A stretch of 64,000 nt of DNA from Sphingomonas sp. Its GTDB lineage: Bacteria; Pseudomonadota; Alphaproteobacteria; Sphingomonadales; Sphingomonadaceae. The notes under the pieces were generated by a model. It was given only the letters and a program-made list of their open reading frames with translations, was not told the DNA's origin and made no database searches. A program made the translations under genes and the position numbers. The first letter of the stretch is position 1. Each line of letters begins with the position of its first letter. This document shows, one piece after another, positions 18,772 to 29,729 of the stretch. The stretch lies in contig NZ_JAFKLZ010000001.1 of assembly GCF_017304615.1 (NCBI RefSeq), forward strand, positions 930,001-994,000. Direction: 5' to 3'.

Positions 18772-21411
18772 ATGACATCGACCAACGACATCCGCCGCGG
18801 CTTCCTCGATTATTTCGGTAAGGAGGGGCACAGCATCGTCCCGTCGGCGCCGCTGGTGCCGCAGAACGACCCGACCTTGATGTTCGTCAATGCGGGCATG
18901 GTGCCGTTCAAGAACGTCTTCACCGGCTTGGAAACGCGGCCCTATTCGACCGCGACGTCGAGCCAGAAATGCGTCCGCGCGGGGGGCAAGCACAACGATC
19001 TCGACAATGTCGGCTATACCGCGCGGCATCATACGTTCTTCGAAATGCTCGGGAATTTCTCGTTCGGCGATTATTTCAAGGACCGCGCGATCAATCTCGC
19101 GTGGAACCTGCTGACGAAGGAATGGGGCCTCGCCAAGGATCGGCTGACCGTCACCGTCTATCACACCGACGACGAAGCGTTCGACCTGTGGAAGAAGATT
19201 TCGGGCCTTCCCGAAGAGCGCATCATCCGCATCGCGACAAAGGACAATTTCTGGGCGATGGGATCGGACGGGCCGTGCGGCCCGTGTTCTGAAATCTTCT
19301 TCGACCATGGCGACCACCTCCCCGGCGGCCCGCCGGGCAGTCCCGACGAGGACGGCGACCGTTTCGTCGAGATTTGGAACCTGGTGTTCATGCAGTTCCT
19401 GCAGGAAGCCGACGAGATCATCGGTGGGCTGCCCAAGCCGTCGATCGACACCGGCATGGGGCTGGAGCGCATTGCCGCGGTGATGCAGGGCGTCCACGAC
19501 AATTACGACACCGACACGTTCAAGGCGCTGATCGCGGCGTCGGGCGCGTTGACGCAAACCGCGACGACCGGCGACAACCAGGCGAGCCATCGCGTGATCG
19601 CGGACCATTTGCGCACGTCTGGGTTCCTCGTCGCAGACGGCGTGTTGCCGGCGAACGAAGGGCGCGGCTATGTGCTCCGCAGGATCATGCGTCGCGCGAT
19701 GCGGCATGCGCACCTTCTGGGCGCAAAGGACCCGTTGATGCACCGGCTGGTTCCGGCCTTGGTCGCTGAGATGGGGGCTGCCTACCCCGAACTTGTCCGC
19801 GCGCAGCCGTTGATCGAGGCGACGCTGGCGCAGGAAGAGACACAGTTCCGCAAGACGTTGGACAAAGGCCTGAAGCTGCTCGACGAAGCGACTGCCGGGA
19901 TGGCGCCGGGCACGACGCTGTCGGGCGAGACCGCGTTCAAGCTCTACGACACATATGGCTTCCCGTACGACCTAACCGAAGATGCCTTGCGCGCGCAGGG
20001 GCTGCAGGTTGATCGCGAGGCGTTCGACGCCGCGATGGCCGAGCAGAAGCGGGCTGCCCGCGCCGCATGGAAAGGCTCCGGCGACAAGGGTTCTGACGAA
20101 CTCTGGTTCGACCTTGCCGAGGAAAAGGGCGGTACCGAATTCACCGGCTACACCTCCGAACAGGGCGAGGGCGAGGTGGTCGCCCTGGTCAAGGATGGCG
20201 CACGGGTGGACCGCGCGGGGGAGGGCGACGAGGTCGACATCATCCTGAACCAGACGCCGTTCTATGCCGAAAGCGGTGGCCAGGTCGGCGATGCGGGCGT
20301 CGCGAGTAACGACAAGGTCAAGGCACGCGTGTTCGACACGCACAAGCATCTCGGCCGCCTGTGGGCGCATCGCGCCAAGATAGAGAGTGGCGAGTTGAAG
20401 GTCGGCGACGCGCTGCACCTGACCGTAGATGGCGAGCGCCGCAACGCAATCCGCGCCAATCACTCGGCGACGCACTTGCTGCACGCGGCTCTGCGGGAAC
20501 GGCTCGGCACGCATGTCGCGCAGAAGGGCTCCCTCGTTGCGCCCGACCGGCTGCGCTTCGACTTTTCGCAGCCGGTGGCGGTCGACGGTGATGCGCTCGC
20601 CGCGGTCGAGGCCGATGTGAACGCCTATATCCGCCAGAACGATGCGGTTTCGACGCGGCTAATGACGCCGGACGAGGCAATCGCCGAGGGCGCGATGGCG
20701 CTGTTCGGGGAGAAATATGGCGACGAGGTGCGCGTCGTGTCGATGGGGCGTGACGGCCAGAAGATTTATAGCCTCGAGCTATGCGGCGGCACGCATGTCA
20801 ACGCCACGGGCGACATCGGGTTGTTCAAGGTCGTGAGCGAAGGCGCGGTGTCGTCAGGCGTGCGGCGCGTCGAGGCGCTGACTGGCGAGGCGGCGCGGAC
20901 ATATCTCGCGAGCCGCGACGAGAAATTGCGCGAGGCGGCGGCGGCCCTGAAGTCGTCGCCCGACGAGGTGCCAGCGCGCGTCGCGCAACTGGTCGAGGAT
21001 CGCCGCCGGCTCGAACGCGAACTGGCGGAGGCCAAGAAGGCGTTGGCGCTTGGCGGGGGCGGGGGAGCGGCGGTCGGACCCGAACAGGTCAACGGCGTCA
21101 ATTTCGTCGGGCAGGTCGTCGATGGACTCGACCCCAAAGGCCTGCGCGGCGCGGTCGACGAGGCGAAGCAGCGAATCGGTTCGGGTGTCGCGATGATCGT
21201 CGCGGTCAATGACGGCCGCGCGTCGGTGGCGGTCGGAGTGACCGACGATTTGACCGCGAAACTAAACGCCGTTGACCTGCTCAAGCAGGCGGTTGCGGTG
21301 CTTGGCGGGCAGGGCGGCGGCGGCCGTCCCGACATGGCCCAGGGCGGTGGACCCGAGGGCGAGAAGGGCGAGAATGCGGTCGCGGCTGTTAGGGCGGTGC
21401 TGGCCAGCTAG
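18772..21411 (+). CDS. alaS: Alanyl-tRNA synthetase
   Basis: Charges tRNA-Ala. 879 residues, normal bacterial length. Class II catalytic core in residues 1-250, tRNA-binding region to about 450, then the editing domain with zinc/editing residues His564 and His568 (NHSATHLLH), Cys671 and His675 (CGGTH), and the C-terminal C-Ala/DHHA1 domain with GGGGG linker. Its stop codon abuts the stop of the convergent antiporter gene with no bases between. Confidence 0.98.
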   Translation: MTSTNDIRRGFLDYFGKEGHSIVPSAPLVPQNDPTLMFVNAGMVPFKNVFTGLETRPYSTATSSQKCVRAGGKHNDLDNVGYTARHHTFFEMLGNFSFGDYFKDRAINLAWNLLTKEWGLAKDRLTVTVYHTDDEAFDLWKKISGLPEERIIRIATKDNFWAMGSDGPCGPCSEIFFDHGDHLPGGPPGSPDEDGDRFVEIWNLVFMQFLQEADEIIGGLPKPSIDTGMGLERIAAVMQGVHDNYDTDTFKALIAASGALTQTATTGDNQASHRVIADHLRTSGFLVADGVLPANEGRGYVLRRIMRRAMRHAHLLGAKDPLMHRLVPALVAEMGAAYPELVRAQPLIEATLAQEETQFRKTLDKGLKLLDEATAGMAPGTTLSGETAFKLYDTYGFPYDLTEDALRAQGLQVDREAFDAAMAEQKRAARAAWKGSGDKGSDELWFDLAEEKGGTEFTGYTSEQGEGEVVALVKDGARVDRAGEGDEVDIILNQTPFYAESGGQVGDAGVASNDKVKARVFDTHKHLGRLWAHRAKIESGELKVGDALHLTVDGERRNAIRANHSATHLLHAALRERLGTHVAQKGSLVAPDRLRFDFSQPVAVDGDALAAVEADVNAYIRQNDAVSTRLMTPDEAIAEGAMALFGEKYGDEVRVVSMGRDGQKIYSLELCGGTHVNATGDIGLFKVVSEGAVSSGVRRVEALTGEAARTYLASRDEKLREAAAALKSSPDEVPARVAQLVEDRRRLERELAEAKKALALGGGGGAAVGPEQVNGVNFVGQVVDGLDPKGLRGAVDEAKQRIGSGVAMIVAVNDGRASVAVGVTDDLTAKLNAVDLLKQAVAVLGGQGGGGRPDMAQGGGPEGEKGENAVAAVRAVLAS

Positions 21412-23175
21412 CTAGACCACCGGGTCGCGTCGCACCCGCCTGATCCGTGGCTCGCGCTCCAGGCTGGCGGCTTCCTTGATCGCCTTGCGCAATATGTCGC
21501 GCTTTTCGTGGATCGAGGCGATTACGGGCCCCATTGCGACGCCAAGGTCGACCAGCACCGCCTCCGACAATTGTAGCGAGCTTTCGAGCGTTTCTGGCAC
21601 CGCGTCGGTGACGCCGGCCTTGTACAGTTCGGCGGCATGGGCGCCGTCGCGGGCACGGGCTACGATCGTGAGGCCCGGCACCCAACCGCGCACCCGCTTG
21701 GTCAGCCGGACGGTCAGCACGGGGTCATCCATCGTCAGCACGAGCGCCTTTGCGCGGCCGAGATTGAGGCGATCGAGCAGTTCGCTCCGCGCGACGTCGC
21801 CGAACACGACCGAATAGCCGTCCCGGCGCGCAGCCGTTACCGCGTCGATATCGGCCTCGACCGCCAAATAGGGCTGGCCATGTCCCTTGAGCATGTCGGC
21901 GACCATCTTGCCGACCCGGCCGAAGCCGAGCACGACGGTGCCCGGGCCCTCGTCGGGTAGTTCGAGGTCGTCGGCTGCTGCGGCTTCGCGTGCTTCGATA
22001 CGCCGCGACGCGAGGCGGCCGATTTCCGCTAGCGCCGGGGTTATCGTCAACCCGAGCGCGGTCACGGTCTGCCAGAAGGCCGCATCGCCCCGCGCGATCA
22101 GCCCAGCCGCCGCCGCGGTGCCGAGCACGATCAGCGTCGTTTCGGACGGGCTGGACATCAGGACGCTGGTTTCCGCCGCCGTACCGGTACGCGCGCCCGA
22201 CAGTTTCAACAGGCCGAACGTCACCAGCGATTTGGCGGCGACAACGCCAGCCAATGCAAGCACGAAATCGGACCAGTTCGCTAACAGGGTCTCCAGGTTC
22301 AGGCTCATGCCGACGGTGATCAGGAACACGCCGAGCGCGAGTCCCTTGAACGGGGCGGTGATGACCTCGACCTCGCTGTGATACTCCGTCTCGGCAATCA
22401 GCAGCCCGGCGAGCAGGGCCCCGACGATCGGCGAAAGCCCCGCCGCAGAGGTGGCGAGGCTGGCGACGATCACCACCAGCAGTGAAATGGCGAGGAACAG
22501 TTCGGGACTCTTGGTGCGCGCGGCCTGGGCGAACAGCCTGGGCAACAGGAAGCGCCCCGCCAGGAAGATCGCCGCAATGCTGATGGCGCCCCACAGCAAG
22601 GTGTTGAGCACGCCGCTCGCCGCACCGCCGCCGAGCGCAGCCAGCACGAAGATGATCGGAACCAGCGCCAGATCCTCGAACAGCAGCATCGCAAACGCGC
22701 TGCGCCCCACCGGGCTTTCGGTGCCGGCGATTGGCAGCACCAAAGCGGTGGAGGACAAGGCAAGCGCAAGGCCGAGGCCAAGGCCGGCGGTCCAACTGCT
22801 CCCGCCGAGCAGCAGTGCTCCGCCGATCACGGCGGCGCATCCGAACAGCTCCGCGGCGCCGACGCCGAACACCGCGCCGCGCATCCCCCATAACCGCTTC
22901 AGCGACAGTTCGAGGCCGATCGAGAACAGCAACAGGGTGATGCCGAACTCGGCGAACGGCTCGATCGAATGCGGGTTGGAGATGGTGACGTGGTAGAGCC
23001 ACGGATATTTCGTATCGAGCGCGCCTAGCCCCGCCGGACCCACCAGGATGCCGACCAGGATGAAGCCGATCACCGGGCTGACCTTGAAACGCGCGAACGC
23101 AGGGATCACGATGCCCGCCGCACCGAGGATCACCAGCCCGTCGCTGAAACCTGTATTTTCGAGACCGATCGACAT
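21412..23175 (-). CDS. CPA2 family monovalent cation:proton antiporter (KefB/YbaL-like)
   Basis: 587-residue inner-membrane antiporter with about 12 helices followed by a cytosolic RCK/TrkA-N domain (VVLGFGRVGKMVADML, Rossmann GxGxxG) near residue 415. The helix-5/6 region LLLFEDLALVPI includes the conserved acidic residue. Such proteins exchange potassium or sodium for protons and are gated by nucleotides or glutathione adducts. I chose ATG at 23175 (MSIGLEN); the frame is open to 23391 but that extension is not membrane-like. Whether it is Kef-type K+ efflux cannot be proven. Confidence 0.9.
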   Translation of the reverse strand: MSIGLENTGFSDGLVILGAAGIVIPAFARFKVSPVIGFILVGILVGPAGLGALDTKYPWLYHVTISNPHSIEPFAEFGITLLLFSIGLELSLKRLWGMRGAVFGVGAAELFGCAAVIGGALLLGGSSWTAGLGLGLALALSSTALVLPIAGTESPVGRSAFAMLLFEDLALVPIIFVLAALGGGAASGVLNTLLWGAISIAAIFLAGRFLLPRLFAQAARTKSPELFLAISLLVVIVASLATSAAGLSPIVGALLAGLLIAETEYHSEVEVITAPFKGLALGVFLITVGMSLNLETLLANWSDFVLALAGVVAAKSLVTFGLLKLSGARTGTAAETSVLMSSPSETTLIVLGTAAAAGLIARGDAAFWQTVTALGLTITPALAEIGRLASRRIEAREAAAADDLELPDEGPGTVVLGFGRVGKMVADMLKGHGQPYLAVEADIDAVTAARRDGYSVVFGDVARSELLDRLNLGRAKALVLTMDDPVLTVRLTKRVRGWVPGLTIVARARDGAHAAELYKAGVTDAVPETLESSLQLSEAVLVDLGVAMGPVIASIHEKRDILRKAIKEAASLEREPRIRRVRRDPVV

Positions 23176-23228
23176 GGCGGTATCTAAAGCAGGCCGGGAG
23201 GCGTTTGTCAGGCGATGATTGCCGCCGA

Positions 23229-23248
23229 CATCTGCGTTCATCTGCGTT
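23229..23248. repeat. Tandem 10-bp repeat
   Basis: CATCTGCGTT occurs twice in a row, flanked by GCCGCC and GGCGGT which could close a hairpin around it. It lies in the 243-bp gap between icd and the antiporter gene. No function is visible. Confidence 0.7.
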
Positions 23249-23362
23249 ATTGGCGGTGAGTGACTGGAATAGTCGCCGCGTTCCTGCTCGTGCGCGCCGG
23301 GTTCTACCGGACGCGATCTACAGGTTAAGGGTTCCGCTGCATCTCGGCGCGAACAGTCGGTA

Positions 23363-23401
23363 CGGGCTTTCGGCAGGAAATGTCCGGTCACCGAAAGCCC
23401 G
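23363..23401 (-). terminator. Inverted repeat after icd, probable terminator
   Basis: Perfect 11-bp inverted repeat CGGGCTTTCGG / CCGAAAGCCCG with a 17-nt loop, 18 nt past the icd stop. No T run follows on the minus strand, so it may only stabilise the 3' end. Confidence 0.5.
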
Positions 23402-23418
23402 GTTACTGAACCGTCAGA

Positions 23419-24642
23419 TCAGGCCCAGGTCGCCATCTTGGCTTCGAGATTCTCGCGGATCGCCTCGAAGAATTGTTCGGTGGTCATCCACGCCTGATCG
23501 GGGCCGATCAGGAGCGCGAGGTCCTTCGTCATCTTGCCGCTCTCGACGGTCTCGATGCAGACCTTTTCGAGTTCCTCGGCGAAGCGCGTCACGTCGGGCG
23601 TGTCGTCGAACTTGCCGCGGAATTTAAGGCCGCCGGTCCAGGCGAAGATGGAAGCGATCGGGTTGGTCGACGTCTGCTTGCCCTGCTGGTGCTGGCGATA
23701 GTGGCGGGTGACCGTGCCGTGCGCGGCTTCCGCCTCAACCGTCTTGCCGTCCGGCGAGAGCAGGACCGAGGTCATCAGGCCCAGCGAGCCGAAGCCTTGC
23801 GCGACCTGGTCCGACTGGACGTCGCCGTCATAGTTCTTGCACGCCCACACGAACTCGCCGCTCCACTTGAGCGCCGACGCGACCATGTCGTCGATCAGGC
23901 GGTGTTCGTAGACGATACCGGCTTCCTTGAACTTCTCGGCAAAGCCCTCATTGTCGAAAACCTCCTGGAATAGGTCCTTGAAGCGGCCGTCATACGCTTT
24001 GAGGATGGTGTTCTTGGTCGACAGATAGACCGGCCATTTCAGGTTCAGGCCGTAATTGAACGAGGCGCGGGCGAAATCGCGGATCGAATCGTCGAGGTTA
24101 TACATCCCCATCGCGACGCCCGACGAGGGGAAGTCGAACACTTCCTTCTCGATCTTCTCGCCGTCCTTGCCTTCCCAGATCATGCGCAGCTTGCCGGGGC
24201 CGGGGACGCGGAAGTCGGTCGCGCGATACTGGTCGCCGAACGCGTGACGGCCGACGACGATCGGCTTGGTCCAGCCGGGGATCAGGCGCGGGACGTTGGA
24301 GATGACGATCGGCTCGCGGAAGACGACGCCGCCCAGGATGTTGCGGATCGTGCCGTTGGGCGACTTCCACATTTCCTTCAGGCCGAATTCCTCGACGCGC
24401 GCTTCGTCGGGGGTGATCGTCGCGCACTTCACGCCGACGCCATATTGCTGGATCGCCTTGGCGCAGTCGATCGTGATCTGGTCGTTGGTCTCGTCGCGCT
24501 TTTCGATGCCGAGGTCGTAATATTTCAGGTCGATGTCGAGATACGGCTTGATCAGGCGTTCGCGGATCCATTCCCAGATGATCCGCGTCATTTCGTCGCC
24601 GTCGATTTCCACGACGGGCGTCTTCACCTTGATCTTGGCCAT
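23419..24642 (-). CDS. icd: NADP-dependent isocitrate dehydrogenase
   Basis: TCA-cycle enzyme converting isocitrate to 2-oxoglutarate, 407 residues, of the homodimeric type shared by alphaproteobacteria and eukaryotes. Recognisable parts are [12 protein letters not shown] at the N-terminus, the substrate motif [25 protein letters not shown]-type metal site ([12 protein letters not shown]) and the NADP loop [17 protein letters not shown] at 24642 gives the usual [12 protein letters not shown] start. It stands alone with gaps over 200 bp on both sides. Confidence 0.97.
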   Translation of the reverse strand: MAKIKVKTPVVEIDGDEMTRIIWEWIRERLIKPYLDIDLKYYDLGIEKRDETNDQITIDCAKAIQQYGVGVKCATITPDEARVEEFGLKEMWKSPNGTIRNILGGVVFREPIVISNVPRLIPGWTKPIVVGRHAFGDQYRATDFRVPGPGKLRMIWEGKDGEKIEKEVFDFPSSGVAMGMYNLDDSIRDFARASFNYGLNLKWPVYLSTKNTILKAYDGRFKDLFQEVFDNEGFAEKFKEAGIVYEHRLIDDMVASALKWSGEFVWACKNYDGDVQSDQVAQGFGSLGLMTSVLLSPDGKTVEAEAAHGTVTRHYRQHQQGKQTSTNPIASIFAWTGGLKFRGKFDDTPDVTRFAEELEKVCIETVESGKMTKDLALLIGPDQAWMTTEQFFEAIRENLEAKMATWA

Positions 24643-24864
24643 GCTCTGTTTCCTGATTGGGGGGTTTGGCTGCGCTCTAGGAGGAAGCAAGGAGAGGGGT
24701 CAAGCGGGGTGGCCAACGCCCAAGGCACGGTCATACCGGCGCGTTGCCCTTGGATCGTCGCGACACCATATGAAATACGAAAGCCGACTGAGCCGAACGT
24801 AGCGAACAAGCATTGTATGAAAGCGTCACGTTGTCTTGGCCCGTCAAGGCGGTTAGATGGGCGG

Positions 24865-25584
24865 ATGCCTTCGATTGATCCGCCGGAAACGGCCCCGCCC
24901 ACGGTGAAATGGCAATTTCCCGCCATGCATCCGGAAGGGCGACGTTATGTCGTTATCGTCGCCGTCGCGGCAGTGCTCAGCCTGCTCATCTGGAACGTCC
25001 TGTTCTGGCCGCTGGTCTTTCTCGCGCTGGGGGTCGCGGCGTTCTTTCGCGATCCAATCCGCGTTACGCCGAAGAATGACGGGTTGGTCATCGCGCCCGC
25101 CGATGGCCTCATCACGATGATACAGCCGGTGACGCCGCCGCCGGAACTCGCGATCCTCGGCAACTCGCCGCTGATCCGCGTGTCGATCTTCATGAGCGTG
25201 TTCGACGTGCACGTGAACCGCACGCCGATCGCGGGCACGATCCGCCAGGTCGTCTATATTTCAGGCAAGTTCCTGAACGCCGATCTCGACAAGGCGAGCG
25301 AGGAGAATGAGCGACAGCATATCGTTGTCGAGGGGAAGGACGGTCGGCTGATCGGCTTCACACAGATTGCGGGCCTCGTCGCGCGGCGCATCGTCGCGTT
25401 CGTCAAGGAAGGCGATATGCTCGCGGTGGGGCAGCGTGTCGGTTTGATCCGCTTTGGGAGCCGGGTCGACGTGTTCCTGCCCGCCGATACCGTGCCGCAG
25501 GTCGTGCTCGGCCAACGCGCGGTTGCGGGTGAAACGATCCTGGGCAAGATCGGTGGCGATACGATGAGCGGCGTCACGCAATGA
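24865..25584 (+). CDS. psd: Phosphatidylserine decarboxylase proenzyme
   Basis: Makes phosphatidylethanolamine from phosphatidylserine in the inner membrane. 239 residues, the short form. Ser199 in RFGSRVD is the self-cleavage site that becomes the pyruvoyl group. [11 protein letters not shown] carries the conserved His. A hydrophobic helix pair at about 30-60 anchors it. ATG at 24865 is the natural start after a 222-bp gap; longer in-frame starts run antisense through icd. It overlaps pssA by 4 nt (ATGA). Confidence 0.95.
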   Translation: MPSIDPPETAPPTVKWQFPAMHPEGRRYVVIVAVAAVLSLLIWNVLFWPLVFLALGVAAFFRDPIRVTPKNDGLVIAPADGLITMIQPVTPPPELAILGNSPLIRVSIFMSVFDVHVNRTPIAGTIRQVVYISGKFLNADLDKASEENERQHIVVEGKDGRLIGFTQIAGLVARRIVAFVKEGDMLAVGQRVGLIRFGSRVDVFLPADTVPQVVLGQRAVAGETILGKIGGDTMSGVTQ

Positions 25585-26402
25585 GGCCGCCCAGCCCGTT
25601 GCGCCGGCGTCCGCCGCAGGGGCTTCCGCTTCGAACCATCGCGCCCAATGCGCTGACGGCGCTGGCGCTGTGTTCGGGGCTGACCGGCGTGCGGTTCGCG
25701 ATCGCGGCGTCAGGCGCGCCGATCGGTTTGGGCGACAGCAGCCAATGGCAATTGGCGGTGATCATGATCCTGGTCGCGAGTGCGCTGGACGGCGTCGACG
25801 GGCAAGTCGCGCGGATGCTGCGCGGCACGAGCCGGTTCGGTGCAGAACTCGATTCGCTCAGCGATGCGATTTCGTTCGGCGTCGCGCCCGCACTGATCCT
25901 GTATCTATGGGCGCTGAATACGTCGCCCAAGTTCGGCTGGGCGTGCGCGCTGTTGTTCGCGGTGTTCTGCGCGCTCCGTCTCGCGCGGTTCAATGCAGCG
26001 ATCGATGCGACCGACCAGCCGCGAAAGTCCGCCGGCTATCTGACCGGTATCCCGGCGCCTGCCGGGGCAATCGGCGCGATGCTGCCGATGTATCTGTGGT
26101 TCATCACCGACGACAGCCGGTTCCGCTCGCCTTGGCTGGTCGCGCCGTGGGTGGCGTTCATGGCAGTACTCATGGTGTCGAGCGTCGCGACCTTCGGCTG
26201 GGCGTCGATAAGGTTGCGCCGCCGCATAAGGTTCGAGGCTCTGGTGGTAATCGTCGCGATTGGCGCGGCACTGATCTCCGCGCCCTGGCCGACCTTGGCG
26301 GTGATATGCGTCGCCTATCTCGTGACGATCCCGTTCAGCGTCGCCGGCTACGCGCGGATCAGGCGGCTGCGCGCCAATATATCGGTTGCGCCGCCGGCCT
26401 GA
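25581..26402 (+). CDS. pssA: CDP-diacylglycerol-serine O-phosphatidyltransferase
   Basis: Makes phosphatidylserine, the substrate of the preceding psd product. 273 residues with about eight helices. The CDP-alcohol phosphatidyltransferase signature is complete: [11 protein letters not shown], then G, then ELDSLSD (DGx2ARx8Gx3Dx3D). Start ATG overlaps the psd stop. The 3' end overlaps an antisense small open frame. Confidence 0.95.
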   Translation: MRPPSPLRRRPPQGLPLRTIAPNALTALALCSGLTGVRFAIAASGAPIGLGDSSQWQLAVIMILVASALDGVDGQVARMLRGTSRFGAELDSLSDAISFGVAPALILYLWALNTSPKFGWACALLFAVFCALRLARFNAAIDATDQPRKSAGYLTGIPAPAGAIGAMLPMYLWFITDDSRFRSPWLVAPWVAFMAVLMVSSVATFGWASIRLRRRIRFEALVVIVAIGAALISAPWPTLAVICVAYLVTIPFSVAGYARIRRLRANISVAPPA

Positions 26403-26652
26403 CCGACACGCGCAGCGTCGAGGGGCGGCAGACGGGGAGAGGCGGTAAGCTGGATGCGCCGCCATTGCCAGCCAGCGCGGCTTGGATATTGCCGAGCGAC
26501 GGCGCGACCGTCGCATAGATGGCGAACCCGGCAGCGCCCAAGGCGCCCGCAAACGTCAGAACAGCGACCAGCGTCATCATCGCGACTATCCTTTGTTCGG
26601 ACTTGAACCGACCCGAAACCAACGGCTCGTCGATTCCGAAAGTTCCCGTCAT
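26359..26652 (-). CDS. Hypothetical single-helix membrane protein
   Basis: 97 residues from ATG 26652. A short polar N-terminus (MTGTFGIDEPLVSGRF) is followed by one hydrophobic helix at about residues 24-45 (TLVAVLTFAGALGAAGFAIY), then a proline-rich tail. The last 44 bases lie antisense to the end of pssA. Support for a real gene is the clean helix and the otherwise empty 500-bp gap; I recognise no family. It could be spurious. Confidence 0.5.
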   Translation of the reverse strand: MTGTFGIDEPLVSGRFKSEQRIVAMMTLVAVLTFAGALGAAGFAIYATVAPSLGNIQAALAGNGGASSLPPLPVCRPSTLRVSVRPAAQPIYWRAAA

Positions 26653-26925
26653 TTGAATAGTCGCTGTATGTTCCACTGATGTTCCAGGCGTCAAGCGAAT
26701 AATGAGAACAAACAGAGAATATATATGGCGACTGCCTATTCAGAATGACCGACTCGCGCGATTACTCCGGTGTGGCGGACCGCACGGAGGGGTTGCATCA
26801 TATGCGGCATTCGACTAACGGCGCGCCCTCAACCCGCATGGGAAGCAACATAACCCGGTGCGCCGGCGAGTTCGCTCGTTCGCGTCATCCGCTTCCCAGA
26901 GGCTCAACCGGAAGGAGTTATCCCT

Positions 26926-27750
26926 ATGGCGGCACCTGTCGTCTCCATGCAGCAGCTCATTGAGACTGGTGCGCACTTCGGACACCAGACCCACCGCTGG
27001 AACCCGAAGATGAAACCCTACATCTTTGGCGACCGCAACGGTGTCCACATCCTGGACCTGTCGCAGACCGTGCCGCTGTTCGCGCGCGCGCTCGAATTCG
27101 TCAGCTCGTCGGTCGCCTCCGGCGGCAAGGTGCTGTTCGTCGGCACCAAGCGCCAGGCGCAGGATCCGATCGCCGACGCCGCGCGCCGTTCGGGCCAGCA
27201 TTTCGTCAACCATCGTTGGCTGGGCGGTATGCTCACCAACTGGAAAACGATCTCGAACTCGATCAAGCGTCTCAAGACGCTCGAAGAGCAGCTGTCGGGC
27301 GACACGCACGGCCTGACCAAGAAGGAAGTCCTTCAGCTGACGCGCGAGAAGGACAAGCTCGAACTGTCGCTCGGCGGCATCCGCGACATGGGCGGCGTGC
27401 CCGACGTGATGTTCGTGATCGACGCCAACAAGGAAGAGCTGGCCATCAAGGAAGCCAACACGCTGGGTATCCCGGTCGTGGCGATCCTCGATTCGAACGT
27501 CTCGCCGGACGGCATCGCGTTCCCGGTGCCGGCAAATGATGACGCCGCGCGCGCCATCCGCCTGTATTGCGAGGCCGTGGCGATCGCCGCGACCCGTGGT
27601 GGCCAGGAGCGCCAGGCGAAGTCGGGCGTTGATCTCGGCGCGCAGGTCGAAGCGCCCGTCGAGGAAGCGCTGAACGCCGAGCCGGTGGTCGCTGACGAAG
27701 CGCAGCAGGCCGAAATGGCCGTCGAGGCCGAGCGTCAGCTCGACGCATAA
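26926..27750 (+). CDS. rpsB: 30S ribosomal protein S2
   Basis: 274 residues. Start of the mature sequence [21 protein letters not shown] and motifs [22 protein letters not shown] and FVIDANKE are diagnostic. The C-terminal Ala/Glu-rich tail beyond residue 225 is longer than in E. coli (241 residues). GGAAGGAG precedes the ATG by 9 nt. It heads the translation/envelope gene series. The 273 bp upstream show no recognised leader structure. Confidence 0.98.
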   Translation: MAAPVVSMQQLIETGAHFGHQTHRWNPKMKPYIFGDRNGVHILDLSQTVPLFARALEFVSSSVASGGKVLFVGTKRQAQDPIADAARRSGQHFVNHRWLGGMLTNWKTISNSIKRLKTLEEQLSGDTHGLTKKEVLQLTREKDKLELSLGGIRDMGGVPDVMFVIDANKEELAIKEANTLGIPVVAILDSNVSPDGIAFPVPANDDAARAIRLYCEAVAIAATRGGQERQAKSGVDLGAQVEAPVEEALNAEPVVADEAQQAEMAVEAERQLDA

Positions 27751-27757
27751 TTGTCAC

Positions 27758-27781
27758 GGAGGCTTCTTACGGGAAGCCTCC
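27758..27781 (+). terminator. Hairpin between rpsB and tsf
   Basis: 9-bp perfect stem GGAGGCTTC / GAAGCCTCC with 6-nt loop starting 8 nt after the rpsB stop. No T run follows, so it may be a processing or attenuation hairpin rather than a full terminator. Confidence 0.5.
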
Positions 27782-27786
27782 CACCC

Positions 27787-27841
27787 CCGTTCGTGCTGCG
27801 AAGCACGTAAGCACGCCCTTCGACAAGGTCGGGGCGAACGG
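27787..27841. repeat. Palindromic intergenic repeat
   Basis: 55-bp element bounded by CCGTTCG and CGAACGG, containing GTGCT..AGCAC and the core CCCTTCGACAAGGTCGGGGC. The core resembles the CTTCGACAAGCTCAGGGCGAAC-type repeat I remember from sphingomonads; not searched. It is a different family from the repeats at 8637 and 28848. Confidence 0.6.
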
Positions 27842-27861
27842 ATCTGATAAAGGATAGTAAG

Positions 27862-28794
27862 ATGGCCGACATCACGGCAGCAATGGTCAAGGAGCTTCGC
27901 GAAAAGAGCGGGGCGGGCATGATGGATTGCCAGAAGGCGCTGAAGGAATCGAACGGTGACATGAACGCCGCGGTCGACTGGCTGCGCGCTAAGGGTCTTG
28001 CGGCCGCCGCCAAGAAGTCGAGCCGCACCGCGGCCGAGGGCCTGGTCGGCGTTGAAGTGTCGGGCACGAAGGGCGCGGCGGTCGAGGTTAACTCGGAAAC
28101 CGATTTCGTCGCGAAGAACGATCAGTTCCAAAGCTTCGTCCGCGACGTAACGTCGGTCGCGCTCGAACTCGGCGACGATCTGGCGGTTATCAAGGCAGCG
28201 TCGCTCGGCGAGAAGACCGTCGAGGAAACGCTGACCAATAACATCGCCACGATCGGCGAGAATCAGAACCTGCGTCGCGCCAAGCGGCTCGAAGTGTCGC
28301 AGGGCGCGATCGTGCCCTACGTCCACAACGCTCAGGCGCCGGGCCTCGGCAAGATCGGCGTGCTGGTCGCGCTAGAGAGCGAGGCGCCGGTAGAGACACT
28401 CAACGCGCTGGGCAAGCAGCTTGCGATGCACATAGCGGCGGCCTTCCCGCTGGCGCTGGACGAGAGCGGCCTCGACCAGGAGCTGATCGAGCGTGAGCGC
28501 GCCATCGCAACCGAAAAGGCGGCCGAAAGCGGCAAGCCGGCCGACATCATCGCCAAGATGGTCGAGGGCGGTATCGCCAAGTACCGCAAGGAAAACGCGT
28601 TGGTCAGCCAGCTGTTCGTGATGGACGGCAAGACGCCAATCGCTCAGGTCGTCGCCAATGCCGCCAAGGAAGCGGGTTCGCCGATCGTGCTGAAGGACTA
28701 TGTCCGCTTCCAGCTCGGCGAAGGCATCGAGAAGGAAGAGAGCGACTTCGCCGCCGAAGTCGCCGCCGCCTCGGGCGTGCCGCAGCCGGCGTAA
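27862..28794 (+). CDS. tsf: Elongation factor Ts
   Basis: Nucleotide exchange factor for EF-Tu. 310 residues. N-terminal UBA-like domain with [16 protein letters not shown], then the core with TDFVAKND (the conserved TDFVA motif) and the dimerisation region. Cotranscribed with rpsB in most bacteria; here 111 bp with a hairpin and a repeat separate them. Confidence 0.98.
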   Translation: MADITAAMVKELREKSGAGMMDCQKALKESNGDMNAAVDWLRAKGLAAAAKKSSRTAAEGLVGVEVSGTKGAAVEVNSETDFVAKNDQFQSFVRDVTSVALELGDDLAVIKAASLGEKTVEETLTNNIATIGENQNLRRAKRLEVSQGAIVPYVHNAQAPGLGKIGVLVALESEAPVETLNALGKQLAMHIAAAFPLALDESGLDQELIERERAIATEKAAESGKPADIIAKMVEGGIAKYRKENALVSQLFVMDGKTPIAQVVANAAKEAGSPIVLKDYVRFQLGEGIEKEESDFAAEVAAASGVPQPA

Positions 28795-28847
28795 GCCTGT
28801 CTGCGATTCGAGAAATAAAGGGGGCGGGGCAACTCGTTCCCTTTTTT

Positions 28848-28932
28848 CGTCATGCCGGACGTGATCCGGCATCCCGCTTCTACTCTTACGCCGGAACGAG
28901 TAGCGGGACCCCGGATCAAGTCGGGGGTGACG
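28848..28932. repeat. Palindromic dispersed repeat (REP-like), copy 2
   Basis: 85-bp element between tsf and pyrH with ends CGTCATGCCGGAC and AAGTCGGGGGTGACG, the same as copy 1 at 8637. The interior CCCGCTTCTACTC / GAGTAGCGGG pairs with a 3-nt bulge, so the whole forms a long imperfect hairpin. Confidence 0.8.
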
Positions 28933-28997
28933 GAGGTGTTGTCTGATACACCCACCCCGCCTAAGGTCTGCGCCGCCTCCAAACCGCATGAGAATCG

Positions 28998-29726
28998 ATG
29001 ACCGCGCCAGCCTATAAACGCATCCTGCTGAAACTGTCGGGCGAGGTCCTGATGGGCGACGGGGAGAGCGGCCTCGCGATCGATCCGGGCGTCACGGCAC
29101 GCGTCGCGGGGGAAATCAAGGATGCGCGGGACGCCGGGCACGAACTTTGCGTCGTCGTCGGTGGCGGCAACATCTTCCGCGGCATCTCGGCGGCGGCCAA
29201 GGGCATCGAGCGTGCGACGGCCGATTACATGGGCATGCTCGCCACGGTGATGAACGCGCTGGCGGTGCAGAACGCGCTGGAGCAGATCGGCGTCGAAACG
29301 CGCGTCCAGTCGGCGATCCCGATGGCCAGCGTGTGCGAACCCTTCATCCGCCGCCGCGCCGAGCGCCATCTGGAAAAGGGCCGCGTCGTGGTGTTCGCGG
29401 CGGGCGTTGGATCGCCGTTCTTCACCACAGACAGTGGCGCCGCTTTGCGCGCCGCCGAAATGAAGTGCGATGCGCTGTTCAAGGGCACCTCGGTCGACGG
29501 AGTCTACAACGCCGACCCGAAGAAGGACCCGTCGGCGAAACGCTACGACACCGTGAGTTACGACACGGTCCTCTCAGACAATCTGAAGGTCATGGACGCT
29601 AGTGCCATCGCCTTGTGCCGCGACAACAACATTCCGATCGTTGTCTTCAACATCCGCGAACCGGGCAATCTCGCTTCGGTGCTGCGGGGCGAGGGCGTCT
29701 CGACGGTCGTGCAAAAGGAAGGATGA
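28998..29726 (+). CDS. pyrH: Uridylate kinase
   Basis: Phosphorylates UMP to UDP; hexameric amino-acid-kinase fold, 242 residues. Motifs [39 protein letters not shown] and [11 protein letters not shown] are typical. It precedes frr by 3 nt, the near-universal pyrH-frr pair. Confidence 0.98.
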   Translation: MTAPAYKRILLKLSGEVLMGDGESGLAIDPGVTARVAGEIKDARDAGHELCVVVGGGNIFRGISAAAKGIERATADYMGMLATVMNALAVQNALEQIGVETRVQSAIPMASVCEPFIRRRAERHLEKGRVVVFAAGVGSPFFTTDSGAALRAAEMKCDALFKGTSVDGVYNADPKKDPSAKRYDTVSYDTVLSDNLKVMDASAIALCRDNNIPIVVFNIREPGNLASVLRGEGVSTVVQKEG

Positions 29727-29729
29727 CCC

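Noticed and set aside
21725-23002. Long alternate frame on the minus strand inside the antiporter gene
   Set aside because: Arg/Gly-rich frame without motifs; the other frame has 12 helices and an RCK domain.
26725-26748. Seven-residue mini-frame (MATAYSE) upstream of rpsB
   Set aside because: No ribosome site, no regulatory codons and no hairpin; nothing separates it from chance.
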